Positions 13,271 through 24,659 of a stretch of 64,000 bases of DNA are shown here, piece by piece. The position numbers and the translations under genes were made by a program. How positions within the stretch are numbered: the stretch's first letter is position 1; each line of letters begins with the position of its first letter. Source of the stretch: Gnetum montanum (lineage: Eukaryota; Streptophyta; Gnetopsida; Gnetales; Gnetaceae); the NCBI GenBank assembly GCA_015680685.1, contig MNCI01009578.1, positions 225,361-289,360 of the forward strand, in the 5' to 3' direction. The notes below the pieces were generated by a model. The model was not told the DNA's origin. It worked only from the letters and a program-made list of their open reading frames with translations, and did no database searches.

Positions 13271-13740
13271 GATGGCCCCTAAAAGAAGACAACAAGGAGG
13301 ACCTTCTCAAGGTGCAATTGAATGACTTGGGGGAGGCAGCAGCCAAAGACCTCATGCAGAGCATAAGGCAATCATTCAACATCCATCATGAAACTCCTGT
13401 TACTTCATAATCTATCCAAGCAGAGGGAGAAGAGGTCAGGGCCTAAGCCTATGAAGAGGAATGACAGCTATTTGCAGCATGGCATGTCAAGGCCAATCAA
13501 GTGTTTCCATAGCTGCCATGTCCATGAAAAGTGTCGACTCCATCAAACATTGGAACATTAGCATGGACGACTCATAATCCTCAAATAGAAGAGGAGAAAT
13601 GTCAGGCTCTTCTTCAATGGTATCAATCTCAGAAGCCTGATGCATAGGATAAAGTAAAGGAACCCATGGAGGAGCCACCACTACTGGGAACCCCATGAGT
13701 TCCACAAATTTTGTCATTTTGTGTCTGTGTCCCAATTTTT
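13271..13740 (+). pseudogene. ORF2 of element A interior 1, internally deleted
   Basis: Starts MAPKRRQQGGPSQGA at ATG 13271, matching ATG 48857 of element C, and after about 150 bases joins the C-terminal end (YEEE, then WHVKANQVF and SNIG), which matches 51270-51380 of C. The middle of the protein (about 2.2 kb in C: the globular domain and most of the coiled coil) is missing. It is followed by the polypurine stretch before LTR2. Function unknown. Confidence 0.7.
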
Positions 13741-13870
13741 TCATATCCACTATGGCATGAATAAATTTCTAGTCAGTCAATAATCCCATACCTATCCACT
13801 GTGTATTCAATTGAGCTTTTTCCTCACTTTCTTTGACTCGAGGACGAGTTTTTACTCAGTTGTGAGGGTA
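13741..13870 (+). promoter_or_regulatory. 3' non-coding end and polypurine tract before LTR2
   Basis: The sequence ends TGTGAGGGTA at 13861-13870, directly before TGATGAAG of LTR2. At LTR3 and in C the same spot reads CATGGGGGTA. Such a tract primes plus-strand DNA synthesis. Confidence 0.65.
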
Positions 13871-14710
13871 TGATGAAGTGTCATTTAGTCAATGCGTCAA
13901 CTTGGCCACGTATATGGGGCCACGTATACACAGCCCCGTCGATGCGGGCCTGTTGACGTAGCCTTCCTGTGTCGACATGGCCCCATTTACACAGCCACCT
14001 ATCCTGGCCTATAAATAAGAGGGCCTTCTGCCTCATTTAGAGAGCTTCGAGTTAGTTGTAGCGAAGCTCTTGCATTTTTTTTCCGTAGGAGTTAGATTAT
14101 TTTCCCAAGTGCATGCCCGCAGTGTGATGCTTGTAATTGTATGACACCTTTATTCGAGTGTGACATACTTGGACATGCACTTGACCAGAAATAAAGATCA
14201 AGATTACTTCATCATTGCAGCATTCACTTAGTTTTAATTATTTAATTATTATTGTTAATTGTTATTGTTATTTACTATTTTCTTAGTTAATATTTCTTTA
14301 TCATCATTTACTATTCCTATTGTTAAATGCCGAATGAGTACGAATTAATCACGAGCATTTAAGTGTGACTACTTGGTAACCCAGTAGTGTACCTAGGTTC
14401 TACGCTTGGTAATCCCAGTAGTAGTCATGCACGAGGTCCAAGATGTGTACGGATGATTAAGGAGCGGATGCTCATCACACTTAGGTTAGCTTAGACTCAT
14501 TTCCTATTACTCATTAGTTTAATCAAGATTATTCTCCATTGTCTCTAGGAGTAGCATTAGTTTAGGATCACATCATACACCTCACTCTAGACTAAACCAT
14601 ACGTGACAAAGCAAATACTAGTCNACTAGCCTGTCCATGGAGTTCGACTGGATCATGCGTGAACACTCGTATTCGTATGGTTGAGTGTAGGGGTACCTAG
14701 CTGCTCATCA
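13871..14710 (+). repeat. LTR2 (internal) of element A
   Basis: 840 bp, TGATGAAGTG ... CTCATCA, with TATAAATA at 14010-14017 and AATAAA at 14189-14194. Compared with LTR1 it lacks about 60 bp around the single n at 14624. It is flanked on the left by a polypurine tract and on the right by a primer site, so it could serve as the 3' LTR of interior 1 and the 5' LTR of interior 2. Confidence 0.92.
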
Positions 14711-14729
14711 TTGGCACCATTGCTGGGGA
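14711..14729 (+). promoter_or_regulatory. Primer binding site of element A, interior 2
   Basis: TTGGCACCATTGCTGGGGA, the best-kept copy of this site in the window. Confidence 0.88.
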
Positions 14730-14940
14730 GTCCAAATTGAGGGGAGTTCCTGTGGTTTTTTCTACCTAACCTTTCCCAACATACCTACATTCCATTGCGA
14801 GTCCTCATCAACTAATCCTTGTCCTTTTAAGCCACTGAAGGTATGCTCTCAGTCATGGGGGTGGTGCCTTTGTGAAACTAACTATAACTAATTAATTAAC
14901 TAATCCTTGCCCTTTTAAGCCACCGAGAAGATGGTGAAGG
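14730..14940 (+). other. Gag-less leader of element A interior 2
   Basis: There is no gag here, unlike after LTR1; only about 200 bp separate the primer site from ORF2 sequence. The word AACTAATCCTTG-CCTTTTAAGCCAC occurs twice (about 14809 and 14901), a small duplication. The gag and spacer must have been lost in this copy. Confidence 0.6.
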
Positions 14941-16430
14941 GGCGACGGTCCTGGTGATGTAGCATCAAGGAAAAGAAGCGATTGAAAGTGGTTGCTGACA
15001 CAATCGCTACTACTCTCAATGCACCGGCAACACTTGTACCAAACATTCATGGAATACAACATGTACAGGTATCTGTCGAAACCTCACATAGATAGATTAA
15101 TGCAGACGAACATGAAGAGCTATTGGACTGATTGGTGGGAACCAGGCAATCACTTCCGGATGTCTTTAATCTTCCGAACAGCATTACTGCAACCCAGTCA
15201 GAACTGCTCTTGACAAAGGGCAAGAGCCTTGTTTTAGAAGGGCAACTTGAAGCTACTCAAGTTGCTTGTCAGCGCTTGGCAACTGAGGTAGCCCAATTAA
15301 GAGCCTAGCTTGCCGATCCAACCATTCTCAACCATGAAATCACCAGAGATGAAGCTTTTTAGCAGCTTTAGCTTAAACTCCAGGTTGTTGAGGATGAGTG
15401 AGAGACAGCGATCCTCGATAAGTCCATAGCAGAAGCCCGAGCGTATCACTTAGAGAAGGACTTGGTAGAGGTTCATCAGGAGAACGTGCAGCTGACCACG
15501 AAAGTTCATCGCCTGTGTAATGTTGGTATGGAGAATGAACACATGAAAGATTTTATCCACCAACAGCAGGAGGAGCTAGCCAAGGTGAATGCAGACATAA
15601 GAAGGTTGGCAACTGAAAATCAAAATCTATCAATGGAGGAGGTTCAGGCATTGCGACAGAAGTCTGCAATTGAGATTCCACTTGGAAAAATGAGGTCCTA
15701 AAATTAAAAAATCATTACAGGAACCAAGTGGGATTGTAGAAGGAGGTAAACAAGAAGCACATTCAAGTCGCCAAGGCCAAGAAGAACCAAGCGCTCCAGC
15801 AGCTTCAAGAGGGAGTCGATGTATGGTCATCTATCTATGATGGGTTGAACACCTACAACAAAGCAAAAATTTGCCTAAAGGAGCTACAGATTCAAGAAAT
15901 GACAGAATACATGTAATTGGCCAACCTTCAATATGCAAGTGGCTACCTCATATTCCTTATACAAGGGTGAGTTCCAGGAGCACAAGGCAACAAAATAGAA
16001 GCTGGCAACATCAAACGTAGAACTTAAGACCCTCTGCCCAAGCTTTGAAGGATAACATACAGTCATGGAGGACCTAGCCCAAAGAATGAATGACTACCAG
16101 CAATTGCAGGCATCAATCCGAGCATTCAACATTGAATGTAAGCAATTTGTAGCCTGGTTTGTCAATTTAAAAGAACTCTTTCTGGTGCTGACATGCCCTT
16201 GGGAAGTTCTAGCTCCCGCACACATTGGAGAAGCTGCCTAGACCATGAACAATCCCAGAAGCAAAGAAGAAAAGATGAGGGCTCTCTTGGAGGCTTTCCA
16301 GCTGCCTCCAGAAGTTGTAGCTGCTGCTAGGCAACCATCATTCGCACTACCACCAACGCATGGGCCAAAGGCTGGAGAAGGTCCGTTAGAACCACCACCC
16401 CCAGGGATGGTGTATCTTCTCTAGCAATTT
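14941..16430 (+). pseudogene. ORF2 (coiled-coil part) of element A interior 2
   Basis: Homologous to about 50200-51400 of C: the join E-LLDWLV-TRQS then SELLLTKGKSLVLEGQLEA matches ILDWLVAADRTS and LDLISTKGKLVMVE of C. Then comes a long heptad-like, Glu/Gln/Leu-rich stretch (15239-15700 is readable) typical of a coiled coil, and an end with FVAWFVNLKELF then LTCPWEVLAPAHIGEAA, matching LSCPWEVLTSSNIG of C. It ends in a Pro-rich tail (PLEPPPPGM). Several stops. It is longer at the C-terminus than C, so the tail varies. No catalytic motif seen. Confidence 0.7.
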
Positions 16431-16664
16431 TGTGCATCATTCTACATAGCAGAGGCTCTAGGACCAGTGAGGTGTTCAATTTTGTCTCTAAACATTGACA
16501 TTTTTGTAATTTTTTCTCCTTTGTAACTCGGGGACTTGGTCAAGCTCATGATGTGTCATGTGTGTGTCATGTATGTGTTTTAGTTATGTGTGTTGCTAAT
16601 AAGAATCCATACCTTCCAAATTGTAAAGTAACTTAAGAACACGTTTTTCTCAGTCATGGGGGTA
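16431..16664 (+). other. 3' non-coding end of element A with polypurine tract
   Basis: Non-coding; ends CAGTCATGGGGGTA directly before LTR3, the same as in element C (51681-51694). Confidence 0.7.
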
Positions 16665-17568
16665 TGATGAAGTATCATTGAGTCATTGCGTTGACTGGGC
16701 CACATATACAGGGCTGCATATACAGGGCCATGTCGACACGGGCCCGTCGACGTAGCCTTCTTGTGTCAACGTGGCCCCATTTACGCAGCCACCTTTCTTG
16801 GCCTATAAATAAGAGGGCCTTCCTCCTCATTCAGGCATCTTTTAGTTAGTTGTAGCAAAGCTCTTGCAGTTTGTTCCCGTAGGAGATAGAATATTTTCCA
16901 AGTGCCCGTAGCAGGTGTAAGAAAAGTGATCAACTCTTTATTTGAGGGTTGATGTATCTCAGCCCATTGGCGTGACGGCAATAAAGACGAACTATTCAAG
17001 CATTCCTTACAGCATTTGGACTTAGCTATTTTATGCATTCAGTAGTTTAATATATTTATGCTTTGTTAGTTACATGTTAATTACTTAAGTTTCTGTTATT
17101 ATTATTTTAACCACTATTGTTCATTCATAGTTCGTAAAGGCCATAAGTACGACCATCTTGAACGTAAATCAAACACTTGGTAAACCTAGTGATGCTTAAT
17201 GTCTGGTAGCCCAGAAGTGTTAGGAGATGCTCAGAACGTGCTCAAAAGATGGGATTGAATACTTATGCTAGGAATAGTTAGAATACAAGTTAGGATAATT
17301 AGAGATTAGATAATAGTTTATTCCTTACCTTTCATACCTTAAAAATACATGGAAAAAGCTATAAAAATCATTAGCCTTAGTCTCACTTAACCATCATAAA
17401 TAGAACATCACAAGTGAGGTTAGGAAGACAATGACCATTCTAACCTAGAGTTTCACTAGTTAGAGTCTGGTGCATGTTAAGTACTTACAGTCTGCAGAAT
17501 TTGATCGGGTCGTGTGTGAATGCCCGTGATTCATATGATTGGGCGTAGGGGTACCTAGCCGCTCATCA
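16665..17568 (+). repeat. LTR3 of element A
   Basis: 904 bp, TGATGAAGTA ... GCTCATCA, with TATAAATA at 16804-16811 and AATAAA at 16980-16985. It shares the LTR1/2 layout but is much more divergent, suggesting a different subfamily. It is followed by ATACA. Confidence 0.9.
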
Positions 17569-17870
17569 ATACATTTGAAGGATTTCTTATTGTTCCTCTC
17601 CTTCAACATACCTTCTCACCATCTATTTCTACATATCTAATAGAGGTATAGTTCACTACAAATGTACCTTGGGATTTATTTCAAAAAATATTCTTTTTCT
17701 TCTTCACTCCATTATGTTAGGGTTATCATTGTGACTAAATAGTTTGTTATAGCAACAAGCCATTGATCCTTTTTTGCTATAAAGAGGAGTTCATCAAGGA
17801 ATTTATTACTAAATTATCCTCTTGTCATATTTTCTTCTAAATGTTCAAGTCTACAAAGATTGTCTACCAC
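17569..17870 (-). pseudogene. End of H RNase H and start of integrase region
   Basis: On the - strand this reads VDNLCRLEHLEENMT, then FLDELLFIAKKDQWLVAITN and YLVTMITL-WSEEEKEYFLK, typical of the linker after RNase H in Athila pol (family form VADHLSRLE ... DE-LF ... NYLVTG). It is the link between 37657 (across B) and 9072 (across A). The first five bases (17569-17573) are the right copy of the A duplication; the last five (17866-17870, ACCAC) are the left copy of the B duplication. Confidence 0.85.
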
Positions 17871-19290
17871 TATAGTGACTAAAAATCTCCATCACTAGAA
17901 AATCAAAACTCTCAGTGTAATAGGTTTAACTTTGAATCCTTAGGACCTCTAAAAAATTTAATCCAAGGTATCTTGGATGGTCTAGTAGATTACCTAAGGA
18001 CTTGGAAAATGTTAATGAGGGTAGGAAAAATAAAAATGCAATGTTGATCTAAGAAAATAAATACATAGAATGAAAAAATAAATTAAACTTGCACACAGAA
18101 TATAACTTTCAACTATATTGTAGAATATAGATGGTTTAGAAATGTGTATAAGAATTCTTGAGGAGATAAGGAGGTTCACTTCAATGGGGTATTGGAATTC
18201 ATTACTCCATGATCCAGATGCTTCAAAACTCTTGAAAATGTGAAACATTGCTACAAACTTTACCAAATCTACAACATTTGTATTATAGCAAGGTGAGAAG
18301 TATGAGAAATTTCAATTAGCCAAGTGAGCAATGCTGGAAGTTGTCGTTCCCAAATGCATAGTGTTGACATGAAAATCTCATAGATCTCAAGGAGGCAAGG
18401 GGGTAATAAGGCCACAAGGCATTTCACACCGGGATGATCCAAGAAGTAGCATGATTCCAAAGTTTGCAAGTGCTCTTGGATGCAAGAATGCTTAAAATGC
18501 CAAGGGGATTCAATTGCAAAAATTGTGGAACTTGTAAATGATGTTGGATGATTGATTTTATAGTGTTTTAGGCTTGAATCTTGCTACAAATTGGGTTCAA
18601 AAATTGCAGCAAGTTGGCTTCAAATTTCTACACACTCATGTTAGGTGGATGCCCAAATTTTGGGGTTACTATGTATGGAGAGTCTCATACCCCCATGGTG
18701 ATTTTGTTTACTAAAAATAGTAATGGGGCACACCATGCATTCTAGCTTCATTTATCCACACTAGGCATTCTACCATTCATGTTGGAGTGCATGGTTAATG
18801 TTGGAGTTAATGAAGTGCTAAAATCTTATGCATGCTACATCAACATTGGGGGGAAGGTACATCAATGCTACAAAGATGGAGTGTCAATGCTATGAGAAGG
18901 TTATACCCCTTTACACTAGGAATTGTTGATCCTATACACATCCATGCTAGGAGTAGGTGAGATCTGCCCCCATGTAGGCAGCTCTAGCATAGAAACTACT
19001 ATACCACTCATAAAACCCATAAAATTGCAATTTTTGGCATCCCAAAAGGCATTTTTGATCCCCCCAGTCCCAAGCCCAAACATAGACCTTACATGAATTT
19101 TTCCACTTGGGAGATGATACCTTACGCACTTATGAGGTAAATTTAAAGCCCCAAAAGTATGAAATACATGAGATTACCCTTCATGGGTTACAATCTTCAC
19201 ATTTACAATGAATTTTAGCCTTAAGTTTCATGGGGTAAAGGCTATATTATAAAAAGATAGTTACAACATGAAAATTTTGGTGGTGTTTCA
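17871..19290 (-). repeat. 3' LTR of element B (long form)
   Basis: 1420 bp. On the - strand it starts TGAAACACCACCAAAATTTT, nearly the same as the D LTR start; its other terminus has decayed (TATAG on the + strand where the partner has TGTTGG). It matches 37085-37651 at both ends, but about 18066-18927 has no counterpart there. The unmatched part holds words like TTCATGTTGGAGTGCATGG, similar to the motif of the 24.6-27.2 kb array. Open frames here are not conserved. Confidence 0.88.
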
Positions 19291-20600
19291 ATGGCCTCAC
19301 TTTGTTGGTGTTTAGAGGATTGACCTGAGAGGTACCAACAAAGAATACAAAATGTCATTACAAGTTCATCACCAATATTTCCTCTCTACATTTGATCTAG
19401 TCATGTCAAACCATGCTAAAGGGTGCTTGTGATGATGGAGTACAACTATGATGGTAGAAAGGTAGAAAGGTCATAGGGAAATGGTTTCAAAGGCTAACAA
19501 TGCACTCTAAATGTTGACACAGTGGGTATAACATGGCATCAACAGGTTGGTTAATCAATTGGATTTGGTGTTTCATGCTTAGAAGTGTGGCTCACTCAGC
19601 AAATTCATTTGAGGAACCAACACCTTGCTTCAAGGTTTCTTCAATCATTAGGCTTCTTCTTTTGGATGTTTGGAGCCATTAGTTTATTCTTTGGTCTTCA
19701 CTAACCATTTGGATTGGTAATTGGTATCCCCATTTTTTATTTTTTTTCTTCTAGGTGAAACCTTCATTAGGTTTCATTATCAAAGCCTGGTTTGACCTAG
19801 TTTTCCTATTGAGTGAGCTATGTTACACTTAATGGACTTGGAGGTTTTCACATCAAATGAGATGCATTACATTCGAATGGAATTGGTTTTCCCATTGAAT
19901 GAACTGCCTTACCCTCAATGGACTTGGAGGTGGAGCATAATGGATGGATTTCATTTGACCATAATGCATGTGTTAAGCATAGATCAACATTATTTACTAA
20001 GGTATGGAAGGTCATCATTAGGTCGTAGGGTTGAATTCAAGAAGTGGTGCTAGAGGGAGGACAATGATATAAGGCAAGAACTCTTGGCAAGATGAACTCA
20101 CCAAGTCTTGCACATCAGGGTCACATGGTGATTTGTCGGCATGATGAGTTGCATCTTTGTGATGGCTCCAAGGTTTCATCATATAAGCACAACTCCAAGA
20201 GGATAAGAAAACCAAGCAAAGAAAGCATGTTCTAATGTTACAATGCATACAAGCCATACAAGGGAATGATGAATAAAGCCAAGCTACCCAAGAGACCATT
20301 GTTGCTAGTTTAAGGCCATGGCAAACCATGCTACCAATTTAAGGCCCTGGTAGGCCATGTTGTACTTGAAATTATTATTGAACTATGTAGTTAGTTTAAG
20401 ACCTTGATAGGCTATATTATTGGTTTAAGGCCTCAACAAGTTGTATCACCAATTTAAGGCCTTGGCAAGTCCTAGTTTCACTAGTTTTAGACCTTGGTAG
20501 CTAATTTTCTTGGTTTAAGACCTTAGTAGGTCATCAATGTTGGCTATTAGCTACATGTAGTAAGGCTTTAGATAGGAATGATTAATCAGGTTAGCCAACT
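19291..20600 (-). other. 3' non-coding region of element B
   Basis: Next to the LTR, the - strand reads AACAAAGTGAGGCCAT as polypurine tract; element D has AACAAAGAGGGGCCAT at the same spot. About 20300-20545 contains roughly eight copies of a degenerate unit containing TTTAAGGCC-TGG-AGGCCATG. Open frames at 19820-20053 and 20018-20329 look like chance. Confidence 0.6.
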
Positions 20601-21540
20601 CATTCCCATTCATGTATTCCATTCTGAATGCACTATTATTGTAGCCTTTGGTGACCAAGAAAGGCCCTTCCTAGTTGGCTAAGAACTTTTCTACATGCTC
20701 ACAGACAACCTTCAGAACCAAGTCACCTTCCTTGATCTAAAATGTGGTCAAGTTATGGTGGTGTTGTTACTTCTTCCTCTCTTGATACCGCTCGATGTGA
20801 ACAGCTTTTTATACATGTTGCTACTCCACCAAGTCCAGGGCCATTGTATGCAACTAATTATATTATTCATCATTGATGAAATCAAATAGGACTACTTAAA
20901 GTAATGAAACTTGCAATTCAAGAGGCAAGATAGCTTCAGAACCATAAACCAAGCTATAAGGCATTATACTTATTGTGGTATGGTATGTCATTTGCTAAGC
21001 CCAAAGTGCATGGACAAGCTACTCATGCCACATATGTTTATTGTTGTTTAGCATTTTCTTGAGCAAGTTGATGATGGCCTTGTTGCTTTCTTCTTCTTGC
21101 CCATTGGCTTGAGGGTAATATGACAATGAGAAAAAGTGTTTAATGCTCAGATCATGATAAAAATCCATCATTTCTTGGCTATTAAACAATGCTCCATTAT
21201 CTATGACTATGGTCATAGGTATGTCAAAATGGGCTACTGTGTTATCTAGAATAATTATACAAACTTTTTCTAATGTTTTCCTTCTTAGGGGAATAGCTTT
21301 AACCCACTTTGTAAAGGATTCAGTCATAGTGATGATGAACCTATGACTCATAGAAGACTTAGGCATTATGGGTCCAATGATATTCAACCCCCACCATTGA
21401 AATGGCTAAGTCATCTATGTAGTATGCAACTTAGTTGGTTGTACATGTATAAGGTTACTATATCATTGACATGGGTTGCAAGTTTTAACCTTCTACAAGT
21501 AATCATTTTTCATATAGGACCAATAATAACCTAACCATCT
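20600..21540 (-). pseudogene. Integrase of element B
   Basis: Read on the - strand: zinc-finger region with EHIGPIAMTSKIRWLGYYW and CNPCQ near 21480-21590, core LNIIGPIMPKSSMSHRFIIT from 21390, ESFTKWVKAIPLR, IVIDNGALFNSQEMMDFY, SYYPQANGQEEESNKAIINL, then ALWA-QMTYHTT and MPYSLVYGSEAILPLELQ near 20880-20930. The wording is that of Tat-group integrases. The first catalytic Asp of the DDE triad is Asn (GLN-IIGP where the family has GLD-IIGP; codon at 21382-21384); the second Asp and the Glu are present. Stops break the frame. Confidence 0.87.
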
Positions 21541-22041
21541 AATCTTAGAGGTCATGGCTATTGGTCCTATATGTTCCCCATAGACACCCTTGTGAACTTT
21601 CTCTAGGACTATTCTAGTTTTGGTTTTACCCAAGCACACTAATGAAATTCCATTATGTAATGTGTTATCATCTATAATGACATACTATTTTGATCATTTA
21701 CATATAATATCCTTTTGAGTAGTAGTCAGGCCTTGTGAGGATTCACCATGCATAAGGTAAAATTTGATATTGTCATACCACTCCCTTGTAAGAGTAGTAT
21801 GAACCACTACTACAAAGATATCCTCAATGCTCTATATGATATAAATGGCATAGTCAATAGTCAAAGTGGATAACCTACTAAACACATCTTACATCACATT
21901 GTAATGGCATTGGCTATGAGATTCTTATTTCAGGGTATGTTTTGGATATCAATGTCTATAAATTGTTATAACAATTGCTTTCCTAAGTCATAGTAAGGTT
22001 GTAAGTGTTTGGCCTTGCATGCATAAGCTTCGGTTACTTGG
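21541..22041 (-). other. Linker between second RNase H and integrase of B
   Basis: Decayed pol linker with many stops. Short readable words on the - strand agree with a continuous pol polyprotein, but no domain can be defined. Confidence 0.5.
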
Positions 22042-22780
22042 TTAACCACAAGTTTTGATTCTTAGGTCACAAGTTACCATCATTCCTCTGATCAAACCTT
22101 CATATTTTACCATGTTGTTGGTACATGAAAACTCAAAATGATAGGTGAAGGATCTAATTTTATCAAACAAGAATGTTATGATGGTAATGGCACTAGCCCC
22201 AAGGGTAGTAGAAGCTTCATCAAAGTGCATGACCACATCATAACCCTCAGGCACTTGGCTAATGGTGTTAACATGTTCATTGGAAAATTTAGAGTCTATA
22301 GTTTCTTGGTCATCAATAGGTGAAACAGTAAGTTGTACGGCTATTGCTTGGCCTTTCATTGAGGATTGAAAGATGTAATGAATGTTAAAATATAAGGTTA
22401 TGGCTTTCCATAGGGCTATATGACTACTCTCATAGATGTTGGTCATCTTGGATTTGCAAATGACATTAACCTAGCTTCTGAAGAGATAGTGTCTCCACTT
22501 CTTTAATGATAAGACTAGTGCTAGACAATACTTCTCCACTTTAGTGTATTATTTCTCATGGACAACTAATGCATGACTAAGGTAGTATATTAGAATTTCT
22601 ACTTTGTCATCAAGTTTTTGATAGAGTAGAGAGGCAATGGACATGTCGGATACGACAAGGTAAATATAAAGTGGTTTACCCTCTTGTAGAGGATAGACTA
22701 TTGGAAACTGTGCCAAATCTTGTTTAGGATTTTCAAAGGCCTCTTGGCATTGAGCTATCCACTCATAGTGAACTCATTTC
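22042..22780 (-). pseudogene. RNase H and second (archaeal-type) RNase H of element B
   Basis: On the - strand the ordinary RNase H reads KPLYIYLVVSDMSIASLL near 22660, then KVEKYCLALVLSLKKWRHYL near 22520. The second one, in 22042-22250, reads YDVVMHFDEASTTLGASAIT then EFSCTNNMVKYEGLIRGMMV, matching the form FDGAS...G-G...TNN-AEYEAL of the additional RNase H that is characteristic of Tat-group elements. These domains degrade RNA in the RNA:DNA hybrid. In the second domain the conserved Asp near its start and the Glu of KYEGL are kept. Confidence 0.85.
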
Positions 22781-23930
22781 TTTAGCAAGTATTACATGGG
22801 TTGTAACTTATCTGCAAGCCTAGTGATAAACCTACAGATAAATTAAAATTTTCCTTGTAATCCCTAAAGCTCCTTAAGGTTAGTTCACATTACTAGTTTG
22901 GATATGATCTTAACTTATCAAGATCAAGACATATCCCTACTTTAGACACTATAAAGCCAAGCATCTTACTAGTCCTAACACTAAAAAAAAACTTCTTAGG
23001 ATTGAGTCTAAACTCATATTTGAGGAATCATTTAAGTACAAGGTCAAGGTCATGTGCATGGTTGTTGGCTGCTTTGGACTTAACAACCATATTGTCTATG
23101 TAATTATTAAGAAAACCTAACATGTAATCACTAAAGATATACATCATGACTTGTTGGTAGGTTGCCCTTGCATTTTTAAGGCCAAAGAGCATCATGGTAT
23201 AGCAAAAGGTACCCTAATGGGTCATGAAGGGCATTCTAAGTTCATGTTCTAGGTTGAGCCTAATCTAATTATATCCCAAGAACCCATCCATAAAGGACAA
23301 TAAGGCATGCCCAGCCATGATATTGATAAGCTAGTTAATACTAGGCAAAGGAAATTCATCCTTGATGGTTTCCTTATTTAGGTCTAAGAAATCAATGCAA
23401 ATGCAAATACTCCTATTTTTCTCAGGGACTACCACTATGTTGGAGACCCATTCCATGTAGTCAACAACCCTAATGAAACCAACTTAGTAGAGTTTTGTGA
23501 GTTCATCATCAACTATTGGGCAAAATTAGGTCTAATCTTGAAAACATTTTGCTCAACTGATCTAATGCTAGGATCAAGTATGATGTTGTATTATACTAGA
23601 CATAGATGTAGTCTTGGCATATCTTCATATGACCAAGAGAAGGCCTTGATGTTATCTTCTAGGAACTTAGTGATGTCTTGAGCCTATTGAGGTTCTAGTG
23701 AGGAACTTAGTTTTAGGGTTTTCTCCTTACCACTATGTGTCATGATAAGCACCTCAATGGGGGAGTGTTCAGTAATGTCACTATCCTCTAGGTTAACGAT
23801 TTTAACTAGGTTTTCAAGCCATTCTAAAGGTTTCTCTATGTGGTCAACAAAACTCTTAGGCTCAAGATCTAGACAATCAGGGTTGATAAATCATTCTACA
23901 TTACCTAAGGCCCACATAGGCTCAAAGGCA
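22781..23930 (-). pseudogene. Reverse transcriptase of element B
   Basis: On the - strand from 23930: pol N-terminal part IEKPLEWLENLVKIVNLEDS, then KAFSWSYEDMPRLHL, DYMEWVSNIVVVPEKN, ICICIDFLDLNKETIKDEFP, LLSFMDGFLGYN, MMLFGLKNARATYQQVM and NNYIDNMVVKSKAANNHAHD near 23070-23105. The catalytic YVDD is YIDN here (23091-23102), so the second Asp is lost. Order and wording (FGLKNA-ATYQ, VVKSK) are those of Tat elements. Several stops. Confidence 0.88.
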
Positions 23931-24655
23931 AACTAATCTACTCCCAAGTACTCATACTTTAATCATACATGTCAATCATAAGCACATTAAGTGGCACATA
24001 GGTAAAGATGACTAAATAATGTCAAAATGCTATAAAATTAAGCAAATCCATGGTATAAAATGTAAACAAAAGGAAAATAAGTTTGTATTAGGCTATAAGA
24101 GTTAGAAAGAGATCAATAACATGAAATGAATGCTAAAAAAAGTCAAGAAAAGGCTTAATAAGGTTGAAACAAGCTTAAGAATAACAAGGTAAAACAACGT
24201 CACGTGAGATTACAAGCTTACTAGTTTAGGGCCTTGGCAGGCCATGATGCTAGTTTAAGGTCATAGTGAGCCATGGTCAAATGGTGTTAAATGGTAGTTA
24301 GGGAAGGTCAAACCACACTATTTAATACCAATAAAAGGCTAAACAAGGCTATATAGGACTATAATGTAGAAAATAAAGGAAAACACATTGAGATAGAAGT
24401 AGTATTAAGGCTAAACAAGGTCAAGAATGCAACAATGGCCAAAACAAGTAATAATGTGATTGAAACAAGGCCAAATAAGAAAAACTAGGATACATATGAT
24501 TGATCTTGGTAAAAATATGGTTAAAAACAAATAAATTTTGCTAATTTTATGCCTTAGCAGGCCATGTTTTTAAGCTACAAGGGCCATAAGTGAGTTTAGG
24601 CATCAACCAAGGCTATTTTGAAGTTGTTTGGTCTAAAAAAGTAATGTTTTAATGG
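23931..24655 (-). other. Start of the protease-RT gap of B, with TTTAAGGCC units
   Basis: Non-coding. Holds a few copies of the TTTAAGGCC-x-GGCAGGCCATG unit (24224-24275, 24545-24570) and repeated AGGCTAAACAAGGCTA-like words at 24310-24480. Confidence 0.55.
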
Positions 24656-24659
24656 TATC

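Larger units (their letters stand above)
9073..17568 (+). mobile_element. Element A, three-LTR non-autonomous gypsy element
   Basis: Layout: LTR1 9073-9931, interior 1 9932-13870 (gag, spacer, internally deleted ORF2), LTR2 13871-14710, interior 2 14711-16664 (no gag, ORF2 coiled coil), LTR3 16665-17568. A single duplication ATACA flanks the whole. LTR1 and LTR2 are close (13 differences in about 174 hand-aligned bases); LTR3 is clearly more distant. No protease, RT, RNase H or integrase is present. The element sits in H between RNase H and integrase. A tandem formed by recombination between two related elements, or by recombination of a one-LTR circle into an older copy, would give this shape. 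Confidence 0.9.

Noticed and set aside
13487-13750. Minus-strand 87-codon frame
   Set aside because: Opposite to the ORF2 C-terminal end, which aligns with C on the plus strand.
16781-17038. Minus-strand 85-codon frame in LTR3
   Set aside because: Lies across U3/R of an LTR with TATA and AATAAA on the other strand; not kept in LTR1 or LTR2.
21343-21534. Plus-strand open frame over B integrase
   Set aside because: Antisense shadow; the minus strand carries clear integrase motifs.
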